This document shows positions 31,687 through 40,212 of a stretch of 64,000 nucleotides of DNA, one piece after another; positions within the stretch are counted from its first letter, which is position 1; each line of letters begins with the position of its first letter. A program made the translations under genes and the position numbers. The stretch is from the NCBI RefSeq assembly GCF_014773485.1, contig NZ_JACXBP010000002.1, positions 496,001 through 560,000 of the forward strand, in the 5' to 3' direction. This DNA is from Erwinia aphidicola (lineage in GTDB: Bacteria > Pseudomonadota > Gammaproteobacteria > Enterobacterales > Enterobacteriaceae). The notes beneath the pieces were generated by a model, which was not told where the DNA came from, did no database searches, and was given only the letters and a program-made list of their open reading frames with translations.

Positions 31687-31701
31687 GAGAATATAATTCT
31701 C
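31687..31701. promoter_or_regulatory. LysR-type operator between SDR and LysR genes
   Basis: GAGAAT-ATA-ATTCTC is a perfect inverted repeat centred in the 96-bp divergent region, 43 bases before the LysR ATG. The size and symmetry suit a LysR recognition site. Confidence 0.5.
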
Positions 31702-31744
31702 ATCTCAGGTATAAATTCACAGGATTAATGAACTGGAGGAATGA

Positions 31745-32653
31745 ATGGCGCTATCTGACGATCGTCTGCGCGGGATAACCCCGTTTGTTGCCACCGTGGA
31801 ACACGGCAGCTTTACCGCGGCGGCGGAGAGCCTGCATCTGACCAGTTCGGCGGTGAGTAAGAGTGTCGCGCGGCTGGAGGAGCGGCTCGGCTCGCGGCTG
31901 TTCGAGCGCACCACCCGCAGCCTGGCGCTGACCGACGCCGGACAGGCATTTTATGATACCTGTACCCGCGTGCTGAACGAACTGGCGGAAGCCGAAGCGG
32001 TGCTGGCCGCCCAGCGCACCATCCCGGTCGGGCGCCTGATGCTAACGGTGCCGCACACTTACGGCCGCCTGCACGTGCTGCCGCTGCTCAACCCGTTCTG
32101 CCTGCAATACCCTGAGATGCAGCTCAGCCTGTCGTTCTCCGACCGCTTTGTCGATCTGTTTGAGGAAGGGGTGGATGTGGCGATCCGCATCGGCGGGCCG
32201 GGCAACTATCCCCCCTCCCTCAGCGTACGTTACCAGGGCTGCGAGCGGCTGATCTTCTGCGCTTCGCCCGCTTACCTGGCTCAGCACGGCACGCCGCAGT
32301 CGCTGGCCGAGCTGGAGCAGCACCGGGCGATTGTCTATTACCGCGGCGACGGCAGTACCAGCCCGTGGCACGTCACCTCACCGGACGGTCGGGTCACCAC
32401 GCGCACCGTGGCGCACCGCATGGCTTTAGGGGATGGCGAAGCGCAGCGCGCAGCGGTAATGGCGGGTTTGGGGGTGGCGCAGATGGCAACGTGGCTGATG
32501 GAAGAGCAGTTAGCCAATGGCGAGCTGGTGCCATTCCTGCCGGAGCTGAGCGTGCCGGGTTTGCCGCTGTACGTGGTGTGGCCACGTAAAAAGCAGCTGA
32601 CGCCAAAGGTGGATGCCCTGCTGAACACGCTGGAGAAATTAAGAATTGAATAA
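31745..32653 (+). CDS. LysR-family transcriptional regulator
   Basis: 302 residues. The N-terminal helix-turn-helix (ITPFVATVEHGSFTAAAESLHLTSSAVSKSVARLEERLGSRLFERTTRSLALTDAG) spans about 10-65. The effector-binding domain starts at GRLMLTVPHTYGRLHVLPLLNPF. The gene is preceded by GGAGGA a few bases before ATG 31745. It most likely regulates the divergent PRISE-type reductase. It is convergent with the IclR gene, with a weak GC-rich inverted repeat in the 40-bp gap. Confidence 0.86.
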   Translation: MALSDDRLRGITPFVATVEHGSFTAAAESLHLTSSAVSKSVARLEERLGSRLFERTTRSLALTDAGQAFYDTCTRVLNELAEAEAVLAAQRTIPVGRLMLTVPHTYGRLHVLPLLNPFCLQYPEMQLSLSFSDRFVDLFEEGVDVAIRIGGPGNYPPSLSVRYQGCERLIFCASPAYLAQHGTPQSLAELEQHRAIVYYRGDGSTSPWHVTSPDGRVTTRTVAHRMALGDGEAQRAAVMAGLGVAQMATWLMEEQLANGELVPFLPELSVPGLPLYVVWPRKKQLTPKVDALLNTLEKLRIE

Positions 32654-32693
32654 AGCGAGGCGACCGCAACACGGGCCGCCCCGGGATGATGCG

Positions 32694-33491
32694 TTAACCG
32701 TGGAAGCCCAATTCTGCGGAGATGGCTTTGGCGGTCGCCACCACCGGCGCCATCAGTTTTTTCACCCCAATCTGCTGCAGTTTCGCCGTCGGTAACGATA
32801 CCGATACCGCGAACGGCACCCGCTGCTGAATATCAAACACCGGCGCGGCAATACAGGAAACGCCCAACTCGTTCTCCTCGCGGTCCATCGCCGTCTGCTG
32901 CTGACGAATATTTTTCAGCTCGTCCAGCATCTCTGGCAGCGTGGTGATGGTATTTTTCGTTAGCGGCTGGATAGTGTCCTGATGGCTCTGCCAGTACTGC
33001 GCGGGATAATCTTCGCTGCCCCAGGCCATAAAGATCTTGCCCATCGCCGAGCAGTAAAGCGGCATATGCTGGCCAATATAGGCGCGGGTCCGCATCATGC
33101 CGGTGGTCGGTTCCAGCTTGTAAATCAGGATCACATGGTCATCTTCGCGGCTGGAGAAGTTGACGGTTTCACCGACCTCAAGATTGAGTTTTTCCAGATG
33201 CGGCGCCGCAACGTGGATCACGTTCAGCGACGAGAGCGCCTTCTGCCCGACGGAGATAAATTTAGTGGTCAGACGATAACTGCCCGGCGACGGTGCCTGA
33301 GTCACATAGCCGCTGCTGTGCAGCCCCTGCAACAGGCGGTGTACCGTACTTTTATTCATCCCGGACAGCTCAGACAGAGTGGCCAGCGGGCAGCCGTTCG
33401 GATAATTGCTTAACAGTTCAATCAACTGAAGGCCACGAAACAGGCTCTGGGTGCCCAGCGGCTTGTCTTTCTTATCGTCCTTCACGCTCAT
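32694..33491 (-). CDS. IclR-family regulator (YiaJ-like) of the diketogulonate locus
   Basis: 265 residues. Winged helix at about 15-72 (SLFRGLQLIELLSNYPNGCPLATLSELSGMNKSTVHRLLQGLHSSGYVTQ), then the IclR effector domain (HLEKLNLEVGETVNFSSREDDHVILIYKL, LYCSAMGKIFMAW, QQQTAMDREENELGVSCIAAPVFD). The wording and position next to yiaK-like genes fit YiaJ, repressor of the yiaK-S operon in E. coli. ATG 33491 has GGGGAAG upstream; GTG 33497 would be too close. It is divergent from the ABC transporter genes. A matching operator block is found before the ABC genes and before yiaK, so it probably represses both halves of the locus. Confidence 0.85.
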   Translation of the reverse strand: MSVKDDKKDKPLGTQSLFRGLQLIELLSNYPNGCPLATLSELSGMNKSTVHRLLQGLHSSGYVTQAPSPGSYRLTTKFISVGQKALSSLNVIHVAAPHLEKLNLEVGETVNFSSREDDHVILIYKLEPTTGMMRTRAYIGQHMPLYCSAMGKIFMAWGSEDYPAQYWQSHQDTIQPLTKNTITTLPEMLDELKNIRQQQTAMDREENELGVSCIAAPVFDIQQRVPFAVSVSLPTAKLQQIGVKKLMAPVVATAKAISAELGFHG

Positions 33492-33735
33492 CCACACTTC
33501 CCCTTAAGTTCCTGCCCCGCAACGGGGAGTGGCCCGATGTTACCCCATGCACCCTGCACTGTGAACATGGAACCCCGTTTCAGCGCCGTTTTAGGCAGAA
33601 TTTCACCCGCAGGCGCCCGCTGCAGAAGTGCGCTGTCCATCACAATTCCACAACATCAAAAATAACCTGTTGTTTTAATTACACAAATAAAACAGCCGCT
33701 CCTTTGCTTTCCGTTTCAACTGAGAATAGTATTTT

Positions 33736-33763
33736 TGAAACTCGATTTCGCATATTGAAATAT
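33736..33763. promoter_or_regulatory. Putative IclR/YiaJ operator block 1
   Basis: TGAAA-CTCGA-TTTCG (33736-33750) is followed directly by CATATTGAAATAT (33751-33763). The same order, with a TGGAA-N5-TTCCA palindrome and TATATTGAAATA, occurs before yiaK at 38666-38692. The 334-base gap 33492-33825 otherwise shows no gene. Confidence 0.6.
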
Positions 33764-33825
33764 TGCGGTGATTATTTCCCAATCACGCCGCGTTGAATGC
33801 CCACCAGGAGTTGCAGGAGGCTGTC

Positions 33826-35352
33826 ATGCAGCATACACCCGGTACGCCGGTTCTTACTCTGAGCCATATCACCAAACGCTTTGGCGGCAATATCGCTGTT
33901 AACGATGTCAGTCTGGAGGTTTTCCCTGGTGAAGTGGTCGCCCTGCTGGGGGAAAACGGGGCCGGAAAGTCCACGCTGATCAAAGTGCTGGCCGGAGTCT
34001 ATGGCCGCGACAGCGGGGATATCCGTTTTCAACATACCAGCATCGCTTCTGCTGCCAGTTTAAAAACCGCACGCCAGCAGCCCATCGCTTTTATCCATCA
34101 GGATCTCGGGCTGATTGAGTGGATGACCGTGGCGGAGAATATGGCGCTGGTGATGGGATTTACCCGCCGTCTGGGGCTGATTGACTGGCGCGCGGTGCGT
34201 GAACGTTCGCGTGCGGCGCTGGAGGAAGTCGGCATCGCACTCGATCCGGACGCCCGCGTATTTGAGCTGTCGCGTACCGAAAAATCCCTACTGGCGATTG
34301 CCCGTGCCGTGGCGGTCAACGCCGAAGTACTGGTGCTGGATGAACCCACCGCCTCGCTACCCGCCAACGACGTGCGCCACCTGTTCAGCGTGATCAACCA
34401 TCTGAAAAGTAAGAAGGTCGGGATGATTTACGTCACTCATCGTCTGGATGAGGTGATAGAGATTGCCGATCGCGTCTGCGTAATGCGCGACGGCAAACGG
34501 GTGGCGGGCGGGATGACGGCGCAATATACCCTGCGCAATCTGGTGGAAATGATCGTCGGAGAAGCGATCGACGGCGATCGGCGTGAAGCCCTGCCGGCAG
34601 GCAAAGATCCGGTACTGGCTCTCGACCAGGTGTGTATTGATGAGGTCGGCCCGGTCTCCTTCAGCCTGCAACCCGGCGAGATGCTGGCGCTGGCCGGTCT
34701 GCGCGGTGCCGGGCAGGAGGAGATTGGTCGCCTGCTGTTTGGCCTGCGCCAGCGCAGCGGCGGCAACATTCAGCTCCGGGACAAACGGTATGACGCGCAG
34801 TCGCCGCAGCAGGCGATGGCCGCAGGTATCTCTCTGGTGGCAGGCGACCGTACTGGCGAAAGCCTGGTGATGTCGATGAGCGTGCGCGAAAACCTGTTTA
34901 TTAATCCCTGCGCCAGCGGCCATGCCCTGCTGTCACGCTACGGCCGCCGCGCCGAAATCGGGGCCAGCTGGTGGAAAGTGCAGCTGTTCGATGTCCGTCC
35001 GAAAGACGTCAACCTCGACATCAGCGCCCTCTCCGGCGGCAATCAGCAAAAAGTGGTGATGGCGCGCTGGATGCACCTCAATGCCCCGCTGCTGATCCTC
35101 GAAGATCCCACCGCTGGCGTCGATGTCGGCGCACGGGAAGAGATCTATCACCTGCTGAATAAAGCACTGGCCGACGGCGTGGCGGTGCTGGTGATCTCCA
35201 ATGACTTTGAAGAGATCGCCCATATCTGCAACCGCGCGCTGGTGTTTAACCGTGGTCAGGTGGTGGGTGAACTGAAAAATGAACGCGTCACCTTTGCCAA
35301 CTTACTCGAACTGGCCTCTGCCAGCCACGAAACCCCTGTCGCCACCGCCTGA
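33826..35352 (+). CDS. Sugar ABC transporter ATP-binding protein (CUT2, two ATPase domains)
   Basis: 508 residues with two tandem ATPase domains, the RbsA/XylG/MglA design. Domain 1 has Walker A GENGAGKST (about 43-51), a weak signature LSRTEKSLLAIAR and Walker B LVLDEPTASL. Domain 2 has a degenerate Walker A (GLRGAGQEEIG), the signature LSGGNQQKVVMARW (about 403) and LLILEDPTAGVDVG. Such proteins drive import of monosaccharides. ATG 33826 has AGGAGG 5 bases upstream; the open frame to TTG 33793 is unlikely. It is the first gene of a transporter set with the permease 41 bp downstream. The position inside the diketogulonate locus suggests a related sugar acid or lactone as cargo. Confidence 0.9.
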   Translation: MQHTPGTPVLTLSHITKRFGGNIAVNDVSLEVFPGEVVALLGENGAGKSTLIKVLAGVYGRDSGDIRFQHTSIASAASLKTARQQPIAFIHQDLGLIEWMTVAENMALVMGFTRRLGLIDWRAVRERSRAALEEVGIALDPDARVFELSRTEKSLLAIARAVAVNAEVLVLDEPTASLPANDVRHLFSVINHLKSKKVGMIYVTHRLDEVIEIADRVCVMRDGKRVAGGMTAQYTLRNLVEMIVGEAIDGDRREALPAGKDPVLALDQVCIDEVGPVSFSLQPGEMLALAGLRGAGQEEIGRLLFGLRQRSGGNIQLRDKRYDAQSPQQAMAAGISLVAGDRTGESLVMSMSVRENLFINPCASGHALLSRYGRRAEIGASWWKVQLFDVRPKDVNLDISALSGGNQQKVVMARWMHLNAPLLILEDPTAGVDVGAREEIYHLLNKALADGVAVLVISNDFEEIAHICNRALVFNRGQVVGELKNERVTFANLLELASASHETPVATA

Positions 35353-35393
35353 ATGATTAACGCCACCTCGCAACGGTGGCAGGAGAAGCTGCT

Positions 35394-36494
35394 ATGTCCA
35401 AAACATCCGTGAAGTCTACCGCGCTTGAACAGCGGGTCAGCCTCAGCGAGCACGGCCCCGCCGCGTGGCTGATGCAGATCGTCACCCGCTACGGCCTGCT
35501 GCTGCTGTGTATTTTGCTCACCCTTCTGTTTTCCTTACTTTCGCCCTCATTTGCCAGCATGCTGACCTTACAGGCGATCCTCGCCAGTAAGGCCAAAATT
35601 GCCCTGCTGGCGCTGGCCGCCACCATTCCGATGATTGTTGGCAAAATCGACCTGAACGTCGGCTTTGGTATTGTGCTTTGGCATATCCTCGCCATCACCT
35701 TACAAGTGGAATATGGCTTCTCCTGGCAGATGGCGGTGCTGACCGTGCTGGCCATCTCCGCCGTTTACGGCTTGCTGAACGGCATTCTGGTGGCGCTGGC
35801 CGATATCGATAGCTTCGTTGCTACCCTGGGCTCCGGCACCGTGCTGTACGCCGTGGCGCTGTGGCACTCCGGCGGCCGCCAGATCGTCGGCGATCTGCCT
35901 GATGCTTTTACCGCCCTGCATCACACCGAAATCTTCGGTATCCCAATCGGCGCGTTCTACGTGCTGGCCGTGGCCATTATCCTGTGGCTGATCACCGAAC
36001 ACACCCCGCTTGGCCGCTGCATGTATGCCGTAGGCGGTAACCCTGCGGCGGCGCGGCTGAACGGTATTGCGGTGAATAAATTTACCATCGGTGCCTTTAT
36101 CGCCTCCAGCGTGCTGACCGGCTTCAGCGGGGTGCTGATCGCCGCCGAACAGGGCGTTGGTCAGGCCAGCGTCGGCATGGATTACCTGCTGCCTGCGCTG
36201 GTGGGTGCATTCCTCGGCAGTACCACCATTCGCCCCGGACGCGTGAATGTCTGGGGCACCGTGGTCGGCATCGCCATCCTGGCCATCGGCATTGCCGGCA
36301 TCCAGCAGTTCGGCGGCGACTTCTGGGTTGAACCGCTGTTTAACGGCGCCACCCTGCTGCTCTCCATCACCCTCGCCGGTTACGCCCAGCGTCGCCGGAT
36401 GTTGAACCAAAAGGCCGTGGTGCGCAGTCAAACCGCTCCGGCTACCCCCCCTGACAATAACCAGAAAACCCTCACTCCAGGGAGTACCTTATGA
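35394..36494 (+). CDS. Sugar ABC transporter permease (CUT2/RbsC-like)
   Basis: 366 residues with about nine to ten membrane segments from residue 25 on, matching the BPD_transp_2 family of RbsC/XylH permeases. Typical words are SKAKIALLALAATIPMIVGKIDLNVGFG, FVATLGSGTVLYA, TPLGRCMYAVGGNPAAARLNGIAVN (the EAA-like cytoplasmic loop) and the C-terminal LLPALVGAFLGSTTIRPGRVNVWGTVVG. AGGAGAAG precedes ATG 35394. Its stop overlaps the start of the binding protein (ATGA), so translation is coupled. Confidence 0.9.
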   Translation: MSKTSVKSTALEQRVSLSEHGPAAWLMQIVTRYGLLLLCILLTLLFSLLSPSFASMLTLQAILASKAKIALLALAATIPMIVGKIDLNVGFGIVLWHILAITLQVEYGFSWQMAVLTVLAISAVYGLLNGILVALADIDSFVATLGSGTVLYAVALWHSGGRQIVGDLPDAFTALHHTEIFGIPIGAFYVLAVAIILWLITEHTPLGRCMYAVGGNPAAARLNGIAVNKFTIGAFIASSVLTGFSGVLIAAEQGVGQASVGMDYLLPALVGAFLGSTTIRPGRVNVWGTVVGIAILAIGIAGIQQFGGDFWVEPLFNGATLLLSITLAGYAQRRRMLNQKAVVRSQTAPATPPDNNQKTLTPGSTL

Positions 36495-37591
36495 AACGTC
36501 ATCTTCTTGCTCTGACCCTTGGCGCCCTGCTGGCAGGTTCGCTGCCCGCCTGGGCCGACAGCTATATCGATCGGGCCACGGCGGCGGTCACCAAAGCCAC
36601 TGCCAGCGTCACCGAGTGGGACGGCCCGACGACCGGCCCGACCCTGCAAAAGAATAAGAAGGTGATTTTTATCGCCTCTGATATGAAAAACGGCGGCGTA
36701 CAGGGCGTGCAGCAGGGGCTGAGTGAAGCCGCGGCGGCGGCGGGCTGGAAGCTGGAAACCCTCGACGGTGGCGGCTCGGTGAAAGATCAGCTGGCGGCGC
36801 TCAATCAGGCGATCGCCCAGCGCCCTGACGGCATTGTTATTGGCGGCTGGAATCCGAACGTGGCGAAAATTCCGCTGAAAAAAGCGGTTCAGCAGAAAAT
36901 CGTGCTGATGGCCTGGCACGCCGAACCGCAGCCGGGGCCGATTGCCAAATATAACGTGGTCGCCAACATCACCTCAGACTCTGACGAGGTCGCCCGCCTT
37001 GCCGCGCAGTATGCGGTGGTGCAGTCCGGTGGCAAGGCGCAGGTGCTGATTTTCACCGATTCGCTGTATCAAATTGCCCTGGACAAGGCCAACGCGATGA
37101 AGCAGGAAATTGAGAAATGCAGCGGCTGTAAAGTGGTGGAGTTTATCGATACCCCGCTGGCCGATACCGCTAACCGTATGCCATCGATGACCTTCAGCCT
37201 GCTGCAAAAATACGGCGACAACTTCCAGTACGCGCTGGCGATCAACGACCTCTACTTTGACTTTATGGCCCCGGCGCTGAAGACCGCCGGCAAAGGCGGC
37301 AAAAACGCGCCGTTTAATATCTCCGCCGGGGATGGGTCAATCTCTGCCTTCCAGCGTATTCGCAGCGGCGACAGCCAGATTGGCACGGTGGCCGAGCCGC
37401 TGAAACTGCACGGCTGGCAGCTGCTGGATGAGTTTAACCGCGCCTTTGCCGGGCAGCCGCCATCAGGTTACGTCACCCCCGCGCATCTGATCACCCGCGA
37501 TAATATCGGCAGCGACGGCGGGCCGCAGAACCATTACGACCCGCAGAATGATTATCAGGGGCATTACAAAACTATCTGGGGCGTGAAGTAA
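36491..37591 (+). CDS. Periplasmic sugar-binding protein (RbsB-like)
   Basis: 366 residues. The signal peptide is residues 1-22, ending in PAWA. The mature part is a type-1 periplasmic binding fold: KVIFIASDMKNGGVQGVQQGLSEAAAAAGW, LNQAIAQRPDGIVIGGW, a hinge, AQVLIFTDSLYQIALDKANAMKQEI, and the second lobe with FQYALAINDLYFDFMAPAL and NISAGDGSISAFQRIRSGDSQIGTVAEPLKLHGW. Two close cysteines (CSGCKVVEF) may form a disulfide. It is somewhat longer than RbsB (about 296). It delivers the cargo to the permease/ATPase encoded just upstream. The ligand is unknown but likely a ketogulonate, ascorbate-derived or lactone compound given the neighbours. Confidence 0.87.
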   Translation: MKRHLLALTLGALLAGSLPAWADSYIDRATAAVTKATASVTEWDGPTTGPTLQKNKKVIFIASDMKNGGVQGVQQGLSEAAAAAGWKLETLDGGGSVKDQLAALNQAIAQRPDGIVIGGWNPNVAKIPLKKAVQQKIVLMAWHAEPQPGPIAKYNVVANITSDSDEVARLAAQYAVVQSGGKAQVLIFTDSLYQIALDKANAMKQEIEKCSGCKVVEFIDTPLADTANRMPSMTFSLLQKYGDNFQYALAINDLYFDFMAPALKTAGKGGKNAPFNISAGDGSISAFQRIRSGDSQIGTVAEPLKLHGWQLLDEFNRAFAGQPPSGYVTPAHLITRDNIGSDGGPQNHYDPQNDYQGHYKTIWGVK

Positions 37592-37601
37592 CGGAGGCGC
37601 T

Positions 37602-38447
37602 ATGCAGACCGATAATCTGACGCTGGAAAAACTCTGCTCCCCGGCCATCTGGGCTGAGGGGCCGGTATGGCTGCCCGGGCAGGATGCGGTGGTGTTCAGC
37701 GACGTGAAGGGTAACCGCATGTTCTGCTGGCAGCGCAATGGCGAAGTCAGCCTGTGGCGGGCATCGTCGCACTACGCTAACGGCAATGCCCTGGATAATG
37801 AGGGCCGGGTGGTGAGCTGCGAGCATGGCCGCCGCGCCATCAGCCGCACCGAGCATGACGGCAGCGTCAGGCTGCTGGTGGAGAAGGTGGACGGCAAGCG
37901 TTTCAACTCGCCGAACGACGTCGTGGTGCGATCCGATGGCACGATCTGGTTCACCGATCCGCCCTACGGCATCGTCAGCGACGAGGAGGGCTATCACGCG
38001 CACAGCCAGGTGATCGGCTGTTATCTCTACTGCTTCGATCCGAACGAACAGCGGCTGACCATCGCCGCCAGCGATCTGCAACGCCCCAACGGGCTGGCCT
38101 TTTCGCCCGATGAAAGCCTGCTGTATGTCGCGGATATGTCGGTGGTTGACTTCCCGACGCTGGGTCGCCGCCAGCTCAGGGTCTATCCGGTAGATGGTCG
38201 GGAGCTGGGCAGCGGGCGGCTGTTTGCCGAGGTGGCCCCCGGTTTTCCGGATGGCTTCTGCGTGGATCCGCGCGGCAATGTTTACTGTAGCTGCGCCGAC
38301 GGGGTGATTATTTTCGACAGCAAAGGCGTGACGCGCGGCAAGATCGCGGTGCCGGAACGGGTGTCAAACTGCACCCTCGGCGGTCCGCAGGGTAATGAGC
38401 TGTATATCACCGCCACCACCTCGCTGTACCGGGCGATCATCGGTTAA
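37602..38447 (+). CDS. SMP-30/gluconolactonase-family lactonase
   Basis: 281 residues, a six-bladed propeller of the SMP-30/regucalcin family. Markers are WAEGPVWLPGQDAVVFSDV near the N terminus (metal-binding Glu), RFNSPNDVVVRSDGTIWFTDPPYGI (metal-binding Asn), RPNGLAFSPDESLLYVADM, and PDGFCVDPRGNVYCSCADGV (metal-binding Asp). These calcium/zinc enzymes open sugar lactones such as gluconolactone or gulonolactone. There is no signal peptide, so it acts on imported lactone. It follows the binding-protein gene by 10 bp and closes the first operon of the locus; a palindromic repeat comes next. Confidence 0.87.
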   Translation: MQTDNLTLEKLCSPAIWAEGPVWLPGQDAVVFSDVKGNRMFCWQRNGEVSLWRASSHYANGNALDNEGRVVSCEHGRRAISRTEHDGSVRLLVEKVDGKRFNSPNDVVVRSDGTIWFTDPPYGIVSDEEGYHAHSQVIGCYLYCFDPNEQRLTIAASDLQRPNGLAFSPDESLLYVADMSVVDFPTLGRRQLRVYPVDGRELGSGRLFAEVAPGFPDGFCVDPRGNVYCSCADGVIIFDSKGVTRGKIAVPERVSNCTLGGPQGNELYITATTSLYRAIIG

Positions 38448-38509
38448 CGGCCGGGCAAGGCGTGCCACGCCCTTACGGTAAGGGATGGCCGCGATGCGTT
38501 TTTTTGTCG

Positions 38510-38529
38510 GGGTCAGGCATGCCTGACCC
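38510..38529. repeat. Palindromic repeat, GCATGC-centred type
   Basis: A perfect 20-bp palindrome, GGGTCAGG-CATG-CCTGACCC, preceded by the small hairpin CCCTTAC-G-GTAAGGG (38470-38484). Sister copies with GGGTCGGG arms lie at 51046 and 59648. It follows the lactonase gene. Confidence 0.7.
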
Positions 38530-38558
38530 GGCTTCCCCACGCCACGATTTCACCCGAT

Positions 38559-38574
38559 GTGTTACCGATCACAG
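38559..38574. promoter_or_regulatory. CRP-like site upstream of the yiaK operon
   Basis: TGTGT-TACCGA-TCACA matches the CRP consensus TGTGA-N6-TCACA except for one base. It lies about 145 bases before the yiaK ATG, compatible with catabolite control of the operon. Confidence 0.4.
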
Positions 38575-38665
38575 AACCCAACACTATTTTTATCTCACTG
38601 TTTTATAAAGACAAAATCACAGCTCATTTCTTTGACTTGTCCTCGTCAGGCGCATAGGATTTATT

Positions 38666-38692
38666 TGGAACGATATTCCATATATTGAAATA
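38666..38692. promoter_or_regulatory. Putative IclR/YiaJ operator block 2
   Basis: TGGAA-CGATA-TTCCA (38666-38680) is a perfect interrupted palindrome of the kind bound by IclR proteins, followed by TATATTGAAATA (38681-38692). It repeats the arrangement at 33736-33763 and lies 28 bases before the yiaK ATG. Confidence 0.6.
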
Positions 38693-38719
38693 AAGCCATC
38701 TCCGGGGAGAAACAGCAGT

Positions 38720-39715
38720 ATGAGAATCAGCTATCAGCAGTTGAAACAGGAGTTTCTGCGGGTGTTACTGGCGCGCGGTGTGCCAGCAGAGAAAGCCGAA
38801 AGCTGTGCCACCCTGTTCGCTGACACCAGCGAGAGCGGCGTTTACTCCCACGGGGTGAATCGTTTTCCCCGCTTTATCCAGCAGCTGGACGCCGGGCATA
38901 TCGTGCCGCAGGCAGAAGCCGAAAAAATCCTCTCGCTGGGGGCGATCGAACAGTGGGATGCGCACCGTGCGATAGGCAATCTCACCGCCCGCAGCATGAT
39001 GGATCGCGCCATTGAACTGGCCGACGGCCACGGGATCGGTCTGGTGGCGCTGCGTAATGCCAACCACTGGATGCGCGGCGGCAGCTACGGCTGGCAGGCA
39101 GCAGAAAAAGGCTATATCGGCGTCTGCTGGACCAACTCCATTGCGGTTATGCCGCCGTGGGGGGCCAAAAGCTGCGCCATCGGCACCAACCCGCTGATCG
39201 TTGCCGTGCCGGGCGAACCGATCACCATGGTCGATATGTCGATGTCGATGTTCTCCTACGGCATGCTGGAAGTGAACCGCCTGGCGGGCAAAACCCTGCC
39301 GGTCGACGGCGGTTTTGACAATGACGGCCAATACACTCGCGATCCCGCCACGATAGAAGAAAATCGCCGCATTTTACCCATGGGCTACTGGAAAGGTTCC
39401 GCGCTCTCAATCGTGCTGGATATGGTCGCCACCCTGCTCTCTAACGGGGCCTCCGTGACCGCAGTGACCGAGGACAACGGCGACGAATTTGGCATCTCCC
39501 AGGTCTTTATCGCCATCGATGTCGATCGCCTGATCGACGGCGCCACCCGCGACAGCAAGCTGGCGCGCATCCGCGCATCGATTACCGGTGCCGATCGCGC
39601 CGACCGGCAGGCGATCCGCCTGCCGGGCCACAAGTTCCCCGGTATTCGCGCTGAAAACCAGCGCCTCGGCATTCCGGTGGATGAACGCGTCTGGGCACGC
39701 ATCCAGGCACTATAA
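38720..39715 (+). CDS. dlgD: 2,3-diketo-L-gulonate reductase
   Basis: 331 residues, the length of E. coli YiaK (DlgD). It reduces 2,3-diketo-L-gulonate to 3-keto-L-gulonate with NADH. It belongs to the malate/L-lactate dehydrogenase-2 family; the markers are [19 protein letters not shown] (containing the catalytic His), [56 protein letters not shown] and [30 protein letters not shown] precedes ATG 38720. It opens the second operon of the locus, behind a CRP-like and an IclR-like site. Confidence 0.92.
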   Translation: MRISYQQLKQEFLRVLLARGVPAEKAESCATLFADTSESGVYSHGVNRFPRFIQQLDAGHIVPQAEAEKILSLGAIEQWDAHRAIGNLTARSMMDRAIELADGHGIGLVALRNANHWMRGGSYGWQAAEKGYIGVCWTNSIAVMPPWGAKSCAIGTNPLIVAVPGEPITMVDMSMSMFSYGMLEVNRLAGKTLPVDGGFDNDGQYTRDPATIEENRRILPMGYWKGSALSIVLDMVATLLSNGASVTAVTEDNGDEFGISQVFIAIDVDRLIDGATRDSKLARIRASITGADRADRQAIRLPGHKFPGIRAENQRLGIPVDERVWARIQAL

Positions 39716-39729
39716 CGGGAGCACACACC

Positions 39730-40200
39730 ATGATTTTTGGCCATATCAACAATACCGATGCCCGCCACTATCCGCCTGCGATTGCGCGCGCCATCGACTA
39801 TTTAGCCCGCCACGATCTGGCCACTATGGCCGCCGGGCGTTACCAGGACAGCCAAACCGGCTGGCAGGTGCAGGTGCTTGACCTGCAAACCGCCCCGCAC
39901 GGCGACAACTACCCGGAGGCGCACCGGCACTTTATCGATGTGCAGTACCTGGTCTGCGGCAATGAGCTGATGGGCGTCTCCACCGGGGGAGCGGAACCGG
40001 CGATCCACCAGCCGTATGATGACGTGCGCGACATCATCTTCTACCAGGATGCCCCCAATGAAACCCTGGTGCTGATGCAGCCGGGAAACTTCGCGGTGTT
40101 CTTCCCGCAGGATATTCACCGCCCAAACTGCGCGCTGCATGCCCCTGAGGCCATCCGCAAGGTGGTGGTGAAGGTCCCTGTGGCCGATCTCGCTGACTAA
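39730..40200 (+). CDS. yiaL: YiaL family protein (YhcH/YjgK/YiaL, DUF386)
   Basis: 156 residues, a cupin-like DUF386 protein. Typical words are LDLQTAPHGDNYPEAHRHFIDVQYLVCGNELMGVS and PGNFAVFFPQDIHRPNCALH, whose His and Glu residues would bind a metal. Family members accompany sugar-acid operons and some act as epimerases or anomerases; the exact activity of YiaL is not established. It sits 14 bp after dlgD and 12 bp before the transporter, as in the enterobacterial yia operons. Confidence 0.88.
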   Translation: MIFGHINNTDARHYPPAIARAIDYLARHDLATMAAGRYQDSQTGWQVQVLDLQTAPHGDNYPEAHRHFIDVQYLVCGNELMGVSTGGAEPAIHQPYDDVRDIIFYQDAPNETLVLMQPGNFAVFFPQDIHRPNCALHAPEAIRKVVVKVPVADLAD

Positions 40201-40212
40201 AAGAGGATCGCT

